From Aldehydirespirator sp965261105 (GTDB taxonomy: Bacteria > Actinomycetota > Acidimicrobiia > Acidimicrobiales > Aldehydirespiratoraceae): a stretch of DNA of 64,000 bases. The notes below the pieces were generated by a model that was given only the letters and a program-made list of their open reading frames with translations, made no database searches and was not told the origin of the DNA. How positions within the stretch are numbered: the stretch's first letter is position 1; each line of letters starts with the position of its first letter. The DNA lies in the NCBI GenBank assembly GCA_965261105.1, contig CBDHCM010000006.1, forward strand, positions 1,922,001-1,986,000. Direction: 5' to 3'. The translations under genes and the position numbers were made by a program. Below are positions 24,809 to 32,776 of the stretch, one piece after another.

Positions 24809-25833
24809 ATCACACGCTGCCGGCCGGACCGTACAGCCAGCCCGACCGCGATGATCAAGGCGAGACCATGGAACAGGTCTTCGAACCAGTAAGGCGCGCC
24901 CATCAGCTGCACACCCTTGACCCCGGTCGCAAGGACATACACGGCAACAATCGTCCCGGCAACATTGACGTTGCCTTCCTTGAACTGCGTGGCTCCCAAG
25001 AACGCGGCAGCAAAGGACGGAAGCAGGTAGGGCGTCCCGGCGTCAATTGAGGCGGCCCCGATTCGCATGGTGAAGATCACCCCCACGATTGTCGCAATCG
25101 TGGACGAAGTCAGGAGGGCGATCGTGGCAACCTTGCGGGTGCTGACGCCGGCGAGTCGAGCCGCGTCCTCGTTCGAACCAGTTGCATAGAGGTAGCGTCC
25201 GAACTGCCGATAATCGAGTACGTACCAGAGGATTGCTGCAATTGCTAGCATGTAGAAGACGGGCAGCGGGATAACCCAGATCGTTTTTCGACCGAACTCC
25301 TTGAACGAGTTCGGGATCCCTTCAGCAATCTGGTCACCACCGCTGATCCACTGAATCATCGCTCCGAGAATTGAGAAGGTTGCAAGCGTGGCAATGAAGG
25401 AGTTAATGCGAAGGACTACCACAGCAATAACATTCGCTAGACCGACCAGCAGTCCGGCACCAAGCGTCAAGATGATTGCCATGACCCATGGCAGTTCCAT
25501 TTTGACCATAAACGTCGCCACAAGAATAATCGACAACCCCATCATTCCGGCGACCGAGATATCAAACTTATTGCACGCAATGGGGAAGACCAGAGACAAG
25601 GCCATCATGGCGGTGATTGCCTGATCTGCGAGCACCGTCCTGAAGGTGACGGAGGTGAGAAACGTGTCGGGTTCGAATATCCCAAACAGAATGATCAGGC
25701 AGGGCCAAATAAAGAGTAGACTTGCGTTCCAGACTGCGCTCTTAAGCCGCTCAAAGAGTTGAGAGCCTCCCGGTACTCGGAACGCTGCTCTGTTCGTCGA
25801 GCCCGACGGCGTTGAATTGACCTCAGTAGCCAT
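24805..25833 (-). CDS. ribose-type ABC transporter permease
   Basis: Membrane subunit of the RbsC/AraH class, 342 residues with 8-10 hydrophobic helices. The EAA-like segment GSNEDAARLAGVSTRKVATIAL is the family's contact site with the ATPase. It is the first gene of an operon with the tandem ATPase and an SDR, expressed from a strong promoter candidate 260 bp upstream (26121-26091). Cargo may be something other than a sugar, given the surrounding catabolic genes (inference). Confidence 0.92.
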   Translation of the reverse strand: MATEVNSTPSGSTNRAAFRVPGGSQLFERLKSAVWNASLLFIWPCLIILFGIFEPDTFLTSVTFRTVLADQAITAMMALSLVFPIACNKFDISVAGMMGLSIILVATFMVKMELPWVMAIILTLGAGLLVGLANVIAVVVLRINSFIATLATFSILGAMIQWISGGDQIAEGIPNSFKEFGRKTIWVIPLPVFYMLAIAAILWYVLDYRQFGRYLYATGSNEDAARLAGVSTRKVATIALLTSSTIATIVGVIFTMRIGAASIDAGTPYLLPSFAAAFLGATQFKEGNVNVAGTIVAVYVLATGVKGVQLMGAPYWFEDLFHGLALIIAVGLAVRSGRQRVM

Positions 25834-26090
25834 TCATCTCTCCCCCGACCGATTGGACTCGTACACCCGTACTGAACTGCCGCCGTGGCTCTGCGGCGAC
25901 GAGCGTCGCGAACCTCCTCGGCGCCGTGGCCTGCCTCGGCGAGCACCTCTGCCTGCTCGGTGAGGAGCAACGGCAGTCCAGCCATGCCCCCCGGCGCATT
26001 ACGCGGGAAGTTGACACGTACGGCTTTCCAGAGCTTCCCACGGGCTCTCCCACGTCAAGTCGGCACACCACCTCTACGGTGCTGCAGCAA

Positions 26091-26121
26091 ATCATACTAA
26101 CGATTGCACTCGTACTGTCAA
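26091..26121 (-). promoter_or_regulatory. sigma70-type promoter for the permease operon, with palindrome
   Basis: On the minus strand TTGACA (26121-26116) is followed after 19 bp by TATGAT (26096-26091). The -35 box is embedded in the inverted repeat CGTAC-7-GTACG, so a regulator bound there would block RNA polymerase. Confidence 0.6.
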
Positions 26122-26249
26122 AGTACGGTAGGGAGGGCGGCCTGCTCGTTCGGGAAGTGCCCGCTGGCCCGGGTGGCTCGCTGGACCCGGCCTGCAGGGC
26201 CTCGGCCGCTGACTTCGGGACCGTCTCGCCCGCCCGCTTGCCGGCGCCT

Positions 26250-26265
26250 CAATGGGACGCCATTG
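26250..26265. promoter_or_regulatory. perfect palindrome upstream of the SnoaL-LLM-SDR operon
   Basis: CAATGG-GACG-CCATTG is a perfect 6-bp inverted repeat 22 bp before ATG 26288, just upstream of a GATAAA box (26275-26280). It looks like an operator; no function is proven. Confidence 0.4.
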
Positions 26266-26287
26266 CAGAAGTGAGATAAACTGCGAT

Positions 26288-26707
26288 ATGAACTCAAGCA
26301 ATGTCGCGGTTGGAACGAAGCAAACGCTTGCCCGCTACGCATTCGCTGTGGATGCAACTGATGTGGAAGCTCTGATCGAACTCCTTGTCGAAGGGGTGCG
26401 TCTCACCCGCGGCAGCGACGAATCGGAAGGCATTGACGCGTTCGTCGAGGCATATCGTCCGTTCTTCGAATCCAAACTCTTAGGATCCCGTCACATGATC
26501 ACGAACATGATCATTGACGAAACGGGACCGGGTTGCGCAACCGTGAGGTCGAGGTTTGAAGCTTCGATGTTCTCGGAAACAAAGACGCGCCGGATCATCG
26601 GCTCGTACATCGATGATCTGGTCCTGTCTGATGGCGTGTGGCTCTTTCAGCACAAGCGCAACTACCTTGAGTGGGAGCTTCAGCTTCCACCTGTCACCCG
26701 TCTATAA
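26288..26707 (+). CDS. SnoaL-like/NTF2-fold protein
   Basis: A 139-residue cone-fold protein of the SnoaL-like polyketide cyclase/ketosteroid isomerase/limonene-epoxide hydrolase group. It shows the opening helix LARYAFAVDATDVEALIEL, the FESKLLGSRHMITNMII strand with the family His-hydrophobic pattern, and YIDDLVLSDGVWLFQHKRN at the end. ATG 26288 gives the typical N-terminus. It leads a plus-strand operon with an LLM enzyme (47 bp gap) and an SDR. The reaction cannot be predicted; epoxide opening, double-bond isomerisation or dehydration are all known in the fold. Confidence 0.72.
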   Translation: MNSSNVAVGTKQTLARYAFAVDATDVEALIELLVEGVRLTRGSDESEGIDAFVEAYRPFFESKLLGSRHMITNMIIDETGPGCATVRSRFEASMFSETKTRRIIGSYIDDLVLSDGVWLFQHKRNYLEWELQLPPVTRL

Positions 26708-26754
26708 CAACGAGAGCAACTCGAAGACGAATCAACGTTCAGGAGATATGACTC

Positions 26755-27828
26755 ATGGTTCAAGTCGGCATGCTGCTAAGCGATGTACCCCAATCGGTAA
26801 CACCATCGCAGCAGTTCAAGGACATCCTGCGAATCGTCGATGCTGCGCAGGAAGAGGGCATGACCTACGTTGCCATCGGCCAACACTTCCTCTATGGAGA
26901 CCTGCGCTGGTTGCAGCCTGTTCCACTCCTAGCGCGACTTGCCGCCCACGTCGAGCCGAACGTGAAGTTGGCCGCGCAGATCATGATCGGTCCCCTGTAC
27001 CACCCGGTGATGCTCGCAGAGGAGGTCGCCACTCTCGACATCGTCACCGAGGGTCGGCTCGTGTTTGGCATCGGGCTTGGTTACCGGCCCGAAGAGTTCG
27101 ACTACTTCGGTGTGCCATACACCGAGAGCGGCAAACGACTCGACGAGACGCTCGAGATCGTCAAGCGGCTCTGGACCGAGGACGAGGTCTCCCATGATGG
27201 CCGGTTCTGGCAGCTCAACAAGGTCAGGCCCCACCTCAGGCCGGTCCAAGAGCCCCATCCGACGATCTGGGTCGGCGCGCACGCAATTCCTGGCGTGCGT
27301 CGAGCCGGCCGCTTCGGGGACGCCTACGCGTGCCCGCCCGAGACGCCGCTGCACGAGGTGGCCGAACGATACGACATCGTCGCTCACGAGTTCGCGAAGC
27401 GGAACAAGCCCTTCGGGCCGCAGCCCCTGCGCCGCAACGCGATGATCGCCGAGACAGACGTCAAGGCCGCCGAGGAGTACGCCCGGGTGGCACAGGGACG
27501 GTACATCAGCTACTCCGAACGCGGACTTGACGTCATGGACCCCGAGGAGTTGCAGCGGAACTTCCTCTCCGCCGTGGCCCCCCACGCGGTGATAGGGACT
27601 CAGGAGACGGTCACGGCCCGGCTCACCGAGATCGTCGAGAGTCTGCCGGTGGAACCTCTGCTGCTGCGCCCTCAGTGGCCAACCATGGACGCCGACGAGG
27701 CAGTCGCAGCAATTCGGACCCTCGGAGAGCGGGTCATCCCCACTGTCAAGGCACTCGATCCCGCTACCGCAATCAATCTGAAGCCGCACGATCAAGCACT
27801 CCACGGCAGCGCGGAGGCACAGCCATGA
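26755..27828 (+). CDS. LLM-class flavin-dependent monooxygenase
   Basis: Luciferase-like enzyme of 357 residues, of the bacterial luciferase/alkanal monooxygenase group rather than the F420 reductases. Features are YVAIGQHFLYGDLRWLQP, AAQIMIGPLYHPVMLAEEVA, LVFGIGLGYRPEEFDYFG and TIWVGAHAIPGVRRAGRFGD. Enzymes of this type can insert oxygen next to a ketone (type II Baeyer-Villiger) or hydroxylate, which would suit the ketone-forming SDRs around it (inference). It overlaps the following SDR gene by ATGA. Confidence 0.87.
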   Translation: MVQVGMLLSDVPQSVTPSQQFKDILRIVDAAQEEGMTYVAIGQHFLYGDLRWLQPVPLLARLAAHVEPNVKLAAQIMIGPLYHPVMLAEEVATLDIVTEGRLVFGIGLGYRPEEFDYFGVPYTESGKRLDETLEIVKRLWTEDEVSHDGRFWQLNKVRPHLRPVQEPHPTIWVGAHAIPGVRRAGRFGDAYACPPETPLHEVAERYDIVAHEFAKRNKPFGPQPLRRNAMIAETDVKAAEEYARVAQGRYISYSERGLDVMDPEELQRNFLSAVAPHAVIGTQETVTARLTEIVESLPVEPLLLRPQWPTMDADEAVAAIRTLGERVIPTVKALDPATAINLKPHDQALHGSAEAQP

Positions 27829-28670
27829 CAACCGACGATGACGGTGGCCGCGAACGCCTTCTAGCGGGCCGCGTAGCGATCATCACAGGAGGCGGTCAAG
27901 GGATCGGAAGGGTGTGCGCCCTTCGTGCCGCCGAAGAGGGAGCGGCCGTTGTCATCGCGGAAATCTCGGGCGACAGCGGGGAGGCGGTCGCTCAAGAGAT
28001 CAACGACACCGATGGGATCGCATTGGCCGTCCAAACGGACGTTAGCGATGCCGACAGTGTCGCCAACTTGGTCGCGAAAGTAGCCGACAGGTTCGGACGG
28101 CTTGATCTGCTCCACAACAACGCAGCCATCACCGATCCCAACTTGAGCGCAACCCCCAACAGTTTGGAGCTCGAGGAGTCCGTCTTCGATCAAGTCATAT
28201 CGGTCAATTTGAAGGGGGTCTGGCTCTGCTCGAAGTACTCGGCCGGTCTGCTTGTTGCGGACGGGGGCGGTGCGATCGTCAACGCTGCTTCAGTCGCGGG
28301 ACTGGTCGCGTGGCCTCCCGCGGTGGCGTATGGAGCGGCCAAGGCCGGCGTGATCCAACTGACCCGGATCATGGCAGCCGAGTTGGCGCCAAAATCCGTA
28401 CGGGTCAATTGCTACAGCCCAGCGGTGGTGGAGACGCCCATGGTCACCGAGTTCTACGAGCGGTTGACTCCGGAGACTCGCGATGCCGCCCTCGCGGACT
28501 TGACGGGACGGAACATGATCTCGAGGCTCGGGCGTCCCGAAGAGGTCGCTGAACTCGTGATCTTCTTGGCGAGCGATCGGGCATCGTTCATCACGGGGGA
28601 GAACATCAACATCGACGGCGGCTGCTTGGCCTGGCGCGGCAACTTCGTCGGAACTCAGAACGGCGAGTAG
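27825..28670 (+). CDS. SDR family oxidoreductase
   Basis: Classical SDR, 281 residues, with a 15-residue N-terminal leader before the first strand. TGGGQGIG, IAEIS, NNAA (for NNAG), NAAS and YGAAK are the cofactor and catalytic motifs; the NNAA variant occurs in active family members. The ATG at 27825 overlaps the LLM stop, so the two are translationally coupled and probably act on consecutive intermediates. Confidence 0.92.
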   Translation: MTTDDDGGRERLLAGRVAIITGGGQGIGRVCALRAAEEGAAVVIAEISGDSGEAVAQEINDTDGIALAVQTDVSDADSVANLVAKVADRFGRLDLLHNNAAITDPNLSATPNSLELEESVFDQVISVNLKGVWLCSKYSAGLLVADGGGAIVNAASVAGLVAWPPAVAYGAAKAGVIQLTRIMAAELAPKSVRVNCYSPAVVETPMVTEFYERLTPETRDAALADLTGRNMISRLGRPEEVAELVIFLASDRASFITGENINIDGGCLAWRGNFVGTQNGE

Positions 28671-28754
28671 GCGGGGCCCGCCCGCACTCGGCGCCTGAGG
28701 CCCGGGACGCCGCCGAGGTGACCGCGCCGCGCAGACCGATCTGTCAGTTCGGAT

Positions 28755-29600
28755 CTACATGGGCCGCGTCTCGCCAGTGGACGGGTCGAGAACGAAGTGC
28801 TCCTCGACAGGTGCCGGCTCTTGCACAGCATCCTGGAGATGCTTGGAGAGGAAGGCGAGGCCGGCTACGGCTTCGTGCATCATGCCGCGACTGAAATCGA
28901 CGGTCATCGTCCGGTCGAGTTCGTGGCGCAGCACGGAGCGGGTCTGTCTCAGCATGAGGGTCGGCTTGCCGGCCAGTTCCCCGGCCAGCTCCTCAGCCCG
29001 CGCCATCAGACCGTCCGGGGGCAAGACCTCCGCCACCACGCCTAGATCGAGTGCCTCCGCCGCAGAGATCGACTGGCCAGTCAACAGGAAGTACCGGCCA
29101 CGATTGAGCCCCAGCAGCTTCGTCCAGATCATGTGGGCACCGTCGCCGGGCACGATGCCCGCCGGAGCATGGAGTGCGTCCGCGAAGCGAGCCGTCTCCG
29201 AGGCCAGAACGATGTCTGCCATGACCGGCAGATGCGAGTGCACCAGCGCAGGACCATTGACAGCGGAGATGATCGGGACGTCTATGGACAGAAAGGCCTC
29301 AAGCGTCCTCCGCTCCTCGAAGAGCGTCTGGTCCCAACCGCTGGGAGTGTGCTGCAGATGCGAGAAGCTCGGCGGATTCAGCAGCAACCAGAAGGAGTCG
29401 CCAGTACCCGTCAAGACCACCACCCGGTTGGCTACGTCGTCGGCGACGCACCGCAGGGCGAATGGAAGTTCCGCATGGGCCGCCGCGCCGTAAACGAAGG
29501 CGCCTCCACCGGTGTGCAGCCGTAGCGTGATGACGCCGGACTCGGACCGGGTAATGGCAACATTCTCGAATCGATCTGCATACTCATCGAACGACAGCAT
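28755..29600 (-). CDS. 6-oxocamphor-hydrolase-like crotonase (beta-diketone hydrolase)
   Basis: Crotonase-fold protein of 281 residues whose active-site region closely follows 6-oxocamphor hydrolase (CamK) of Rhodococcus as I remember it: VNGPALVHSHLPVMADIVLA, ADALHAPAGIVPGDGAHMIW and GLNRGRYFLLTGQSISAAEA. The catalytic His and Asp nine residues apart in that enzyme (H145/D154) are H144 and D153 here. Unlike CoA-dependent crotonases it would cleave a cyclic 1,3-diketone by a retro-Claisen step. It is the last gene of the SBP-E1alpha-E1beta-lipoyl-SDR operon, 35 bp behind an SDR. The substrate need not be 6-oxocamphor. Confidence 0.78.
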   Translation of the reverse strand: MLSFDEYADRFENVAITRSESGVITLRLHTGGGAFVYGAAAHAELPFALRCVADDVANRVVVLTGTGDSFWLLLNPPSFSHLQHTPSGWDQTLFEERRTLEAFLSIDVPIISAVNGPALVHSHLPVMADIVLASETARFADALHAPAGIVPGDGAHMIWTKLLGLNRGRYFLLTGQSISAAEALDLGVVAEVLPPDGLMARAEELAGELAGKPTLMLRQTRSVLRHELDRTMTVDFSRGMMHEAVAGLAFLSKHLQDAVQEPAPVEEHFVLDPSTGETRPM

Positions 29601-29635
29601 CTGCAGCTCCTAATTCCTAATGGTCGCCGGCGATA

Positions 29636-30406
29636 TCACTCAGCGGTCTGGGCACCGTCGACCGGAATGACCGCACCGGTCAGGTAGACGGGCCGATCGA
29701 GCAGCAGCCAAGCGGCCGCTTGCGCAATCTCATCGGGGCTGGACATCCGTCCCGTAGGACTGAACTTTGCAATCTCCTTCTTGAGGTCCTCCGGCGAGGT
29801 GGACCCTCGTCCTTCCCACACCGACCAGAGCATGGGAGTATCGACCATGCCCGGGCAGATCGCGTTCACCGTGATGCCATCGCGTGCCGTCTCGAGTGCC
29901 ACCGTCCGCGTGAGTCCTAGCACTGCGTGTTTCGACGCGATGTATGCGGCCTGATTGGGCGACCCGATCATGCCTCCGGTCGAAGCAGTGCTCAAGATCG
30001 CGCCGTGGCCCTGCCGGCGCATGATGGGGACGGCGTACTTCATACCGAAGAACACCCCGACCAGGTTCACCCGCAGCACTCGGTCGAATTCCTCTATTCG
30101 ATACTCTTCGACTGGCGCCATCTCGCCAAGAATCCCAGCATTGTTGTACAGCGCGTCCAACCGACCGAATGCGTCCAGGGCGAAGTCAAAGGCCTTGCGG
30201 ACCTGCGACTCATCGGAGACGTCTGCGGCGAACGTCCGAAACCCGTCCCCCTCGAGGCTCGCCAATGACTCGAGTTGCTCCGGCTGACGGTCGACTGCGA
30301 CCACCCGCGCCCCTCGAGCTCGAAGATGCTCGACCGTTGCACGGCCGATTCCGCTAGCCGCCCCAGTGACCAGGACAACGGAACCTTCAGATGCGCTTGA
30401 ATTCAT
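29636..30406 (-). CDS. SDR family oxidoreductase
   Basis: Classical SDR of 256 residues: TGAASGIG, AVDRQPEQ (Asp for NAD), NNAG, STAST and YIASK are intact, and the C-terminal VDGA motif is present. Only 3 bp separate it from the lipoyl gene and 35 bp from the oxocamphor-hydrolase-like gene. In the camphor 6-oxo route an SDR makes the diketone for the hydrolase, a good model for this pair (inference). Confidence 0.92.
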   Translation of the reverse strand: MNSSASEGSVVLVTGAASGIGRATVEHLRARGARVVAVDRQPEQLESLASLEGDGFRTFAADVSDESQVRKAFDFALDAFGRLDALYNNAGILGEMAPVEEYRIEEFDRVLRVNLVGVFFGMKYAVPIMRRQGHGAILSTASTGGMIGSPNQAAYIASKHAVLGLTRTVALETARDGITVNAICPGMVDTPMLWSVWEGRGSTSPEDLKKEIAKFSPTGRMSSPDEIAQAAAWLLLDRPVYLTGAVIPVDGAQTAE

Positions 30407-30409
30407 CTC

Positions 30410-30655
30410 TCAACTCCCGGTCTCATCGATGATCGCCACCACTTCGCGGACGAGAACGACATCACCCACGGCTGCGACCTGCTGCACCAGCGTGCCGCTG
30501 ACCGGCGACTCCAGGACGGCCTCAACCTTCGCGGCCTCGACCTCGGCGAGGCCATCTCCGACGGCCACGTGATCTCCGACGTTCTTCAGCCAGGCGATGA
30601 TCTCTCCGTCGGTCATTCCCATGCCCCACTGGGGCAGCCGCACCTCGGTTGCCAT
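30410..30655 (-). CDS. free-standing lipoyl/biotinyl carrier domain
   Basis: A complete 81-residue protein consisting only of a lipoyl domain: LPQWGMGMTDGEIIAWLK, DGLAEVEAAKVEAVLESP with the modified lysine at K43, and SGTLVQQVAAVGDVV. There is no E3-binding or acyltransferase domain and no E2 gene nearby. It follows the E1 beta gene by 6 bp, so it should accept the acyl group from that E1. VEAAKVE instead of VETDKA suggests a divergent lipoylation site. Confidence 0.88.
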   Translation of the reverse strand: MATEVRLPQWGMGMTDGEIIAWLKNVGDHVAVGDGLAEVEAAKVEAVLESPVSGTLVQQVAAVGDVVLVREVVAIIDETGS

Positions 30656-30661
30656 TCCCGT

Positions 30662-31678
30662 TCAGCCCTTCACAGCACGTTCAGCGGCGAGCGCAATCTT
30701 GGCCGCATCCGGGTAGAGGCCGGCTTCCAACGTCGGGCTGAACGGGACATGAATGTCCGGCGCCGTGACCCGGATCGGTGCCGACACCAAGTCGCCGAAC
30801 ATCTCCTCGGTCACAGTGGCGACCACCTCGCTCGCAGCGCTGCAGGTACGGACAGCCGGATCGGCGACAACGAGTCGGGAAGTCTTGGCGACCGAGTTGA
30901 ACACCGTCTCCCAATCGAACGGCACCAGCGATCGCGGATCGACGACCTCAGCCGAGATGCCTTGCTCCTTGAGGCTGTCGGCCGCGGTGACCGCGTGCGG
31001 CACCGACGGGCCGATCGCGACGATCGTCACGTCGGTTCCCTGCCGCTTCACATCCGCCTGCCCCAACGGAATGAGGTACTCGTCGTCGGGGATGTGCTCC
31101 CGGATGTTCCACAGCGTCTTGGACTCGAAGCACAGGACCGGATCGTCGTCCCGGACAGCCGTCTTCATGAGTCCCTTGACGTCGAAGGGTGTCGACGGGG
31201 CGATGATCTTCAATCCGGGCACTGTCATGAACGTCGAGTGGGGACGATCCGAATGGTGAGCGGCGTCGCCGGATCCGAAGAACATGCCCGACCTGAAGAC
31301 AACCGGGATGCTGGTTTGCCCACCGAACATGTACTGCGTCTTCGCCGCCTGGCTCACGATCTGGTCCATCGCAACGTAGAGGAAAGTGGATACGGCAAAG
31401 TCGACGATCGGCCGCAATCCCGTCATCGCCGCGCCCACTGCCGCGCCGGCGAACCCGGCCTCGGAGATCGGCGTGTCCCGGATCCGCTTGGGACCGAACT
31501 CGTCCAGGAATCCCGAAGCGGTTCCGAAGAGGGACGCGACCAGGTCCTCTCCCATCATGATGACCGAATCGTCCCGGCGCAGCTCTTCGAGCTGAGCCTC
31601 CCTGATGGCCGCCAAGTACGTGACCCTGTGGGTGGCTCCGTCGCCGGAGTCGCCCTGAGCCGTCGCAGCCTCAGCCAT
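30662..31678 (-). CDS. 2-oxoacid/acetoin dehydrogenase E1 beta subunit
   Basis: Transketolase-like beta subunit of a ThDP-dependent dehydrogenase, 338 residues: VIMMGEDLVASLFGTASGF, DTPISEAGFAGAAVGAAMTG and PIVDFAVSTFLYVAMDQIV are diagnostic. The C-terminal domain carries DPRSLVPFDWETV. It overlaps the alpha-subunit gene by 8 bp. Together they would decarboxylate a 2-oxo acid or cleave an acyloin and pass the acyl unit to lipoate. Confidence 0.93.
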   Translation of the reverse strand: MAEAATAQGDSGDGATHRVTYLAAIREAQLEELRRDDSVIMMGEDLVASLFGTASGFLDEFGPKRIRDTPISEAGFAGAAVGAAMTGLRPIVDFAVSTFLYVAMDQIVSQAAKTQYMFGGQTSIPVVFRSGMFFGSGDAAHHSDRPHSTFMTVPGLKIIAPSTPFDVKGLMKTAVRDDDPVLCFESKTLWNIREHIPDDEYLIPLGQADVKRQGTDVTIVAIGPSVPHAVTAADSLKEQGISAEVVDPRSLVPFDWETVFNSVAKTSRLVVADPAVRTCSAASEVVATVTEEMFGDLVSAPIRVTAPDIHVPFSPTLEAGLYPDAAKIALAAERAVKG

Positions 31679-32696
31679 GGGACGCCCTCATCGTGGTGGT
31701 AGGCAACGGGTTGGAGTACATGCCTTCGAATGCTTCTTCGGGGGCCGGGAATTCACTCTCGAGAGCAAACGCGACCGCGTCCTCGATCTCCGCTTCGGCC
31801 TCGGTCAGCATCGCGTCCATCTCGTCTGCCGTCAGCACGCCGTGATCAACCAGCCACGAACCGAACACTTCGATGGGATCGCGAGCCTTCCAGGCGTCGA
31901 TCTCCTCCTGATCGCGGTAGGACAGGAAGAGGCCCTCCGCGTGCTCCCGGGTGCGGTAGGTCTTCGCCTCGATGAGCGAGGGCCCGTCGCCTCGCCGCGC
32001 CCGCGCCACCGCTTCAGCGGTTACTTCGTATACCGCCAACGGATCCTGCCCGTCGACGGTGATCCCCGGCATGGAATAGCCCGCGCCGCGCACGGAGATG
32101 TCCTCGACCGAGGTCGACTGGGCGGTCGAGACAGTGACCGCGAATCCGTTGTTCTCGCAGTAGAAGATGGCCGGGAGCTTCCACACCGAGGCCAGGTTCA
32201 TCGCCTCGTGAACCGCACCCGAGTTCGCACCGCCGTCGCCGAAGAACGCCAGAGCGACTTGGTCCGTGCCTCGAACGCTCGCGCTCAGCGCCGCCCCAAC
32301 AGCCACGGGAACGCCGGACCCGACAATCCCCGACTCACCCAGGCTGCCGACCGAGAAGTCGGCGAGGTGCATCGAGCCCCCCTTGCCCCGACAGGTGCCC
32401 GTCCTCTTCCCCAGCAGCTCTGCCATGAGCCCCCGGACGTCGGCGCCCTTCCCGATCGGATGGCCATGCGACCGGTGGTTGCCGGTCATGTAGTCGTCTT
32501 CACGCAGCGCCATCGTCGCGCCGACAACGGCTGCTTCCTGATTGGTCGACGTGTGGAGAACACCGGGCACGTGCCCCTGCATCAACAGATCACACGCCCG
32601 CTCGTCAAAGAGTCGGATCAGGAGCATCCTCCGCTGGATCTCTCGGAGGAACCCTGGGCTGAGACCGGTCGAGACGCTGCCCTCTGGTGTCGACAT
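31671..32696 (-). CDS. 2-oxoacid/acetoin dehydrogenase E1 alpha subunit
   Basis: ThDP-binding alpha subunit of 341 residues. The cofactor motif is GDGGANSGAVHEAMNLA through YCENNGFAV; NHRSHGHPIGKG and RGKGGSMHLAD are conserved near the active site. ATG 32696 with AAGG upstream is preferred to the GTG six bases earlier. It begins 80 bp after the solute-binding protein gene and belongs to the same operon. Acetoin-type specificity is likelier than pyruvate because E2/E3 genes are absent, but this is inference. Confidence 0.93.
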   Translation of the reverse strand: MSTPEGSVSTGLSPGFLREIQRRMLLIRLFDERACDLLMQGHVPGVLHTSTNQEAAVVGATMALREDDYMTGNHRSHGHPIGKGADVRGLMAELLGKRTGTCRGKGGSMHLADFSVGSLGESGIVGSGVPVAVGAALSASVRGTDQVALAFFGDGGANSGAVHEAMNLASVWKLPAIFYCENNGFAVTVSTAQSTSVEDISVRGAGYSMPGITVDGQDPLAVYEVTAEAVARARRGDGPSLIEAKTYRTREHAEGLFLSYRDQEEIDAWKARDPIEVFGSWLVDHGVLTADEMDAMLTEAEAEIEDAVAFALESEFPAPEEAFEGMYSNPLPTTTMRASHG

Positions 32697-32776
32697 CGTC
32701 ACCTTCCCACCGCCTTCCCCTGCGGCAGCGCGCCGCAGGGGAAAGCTAAGTGTAAGTGGCTAGGTGTGGCTGCCCG

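Larger units (their letters stand above)
25834..26287. other. 454-bp divergent regulatory region
   Basis: No credible gene between the permease start and the SnoaL-like gene. It contains a minus-strand promoter with palindrome (26091-26122) and a perfect palindrome near the plus-strand start (26250-26265). The long leader to the permease, about 250 nt, has no recognised riboswitch. Confidence 0.5.

Noticed and set aside
28755..29600. Ordinary enoyl-CoA hydratase
   Set aside because: The typical CoA oxyanion motif is missing, and the His/Asp spacing and surrounding sequence follow 6-oxocamphor hydrolase.
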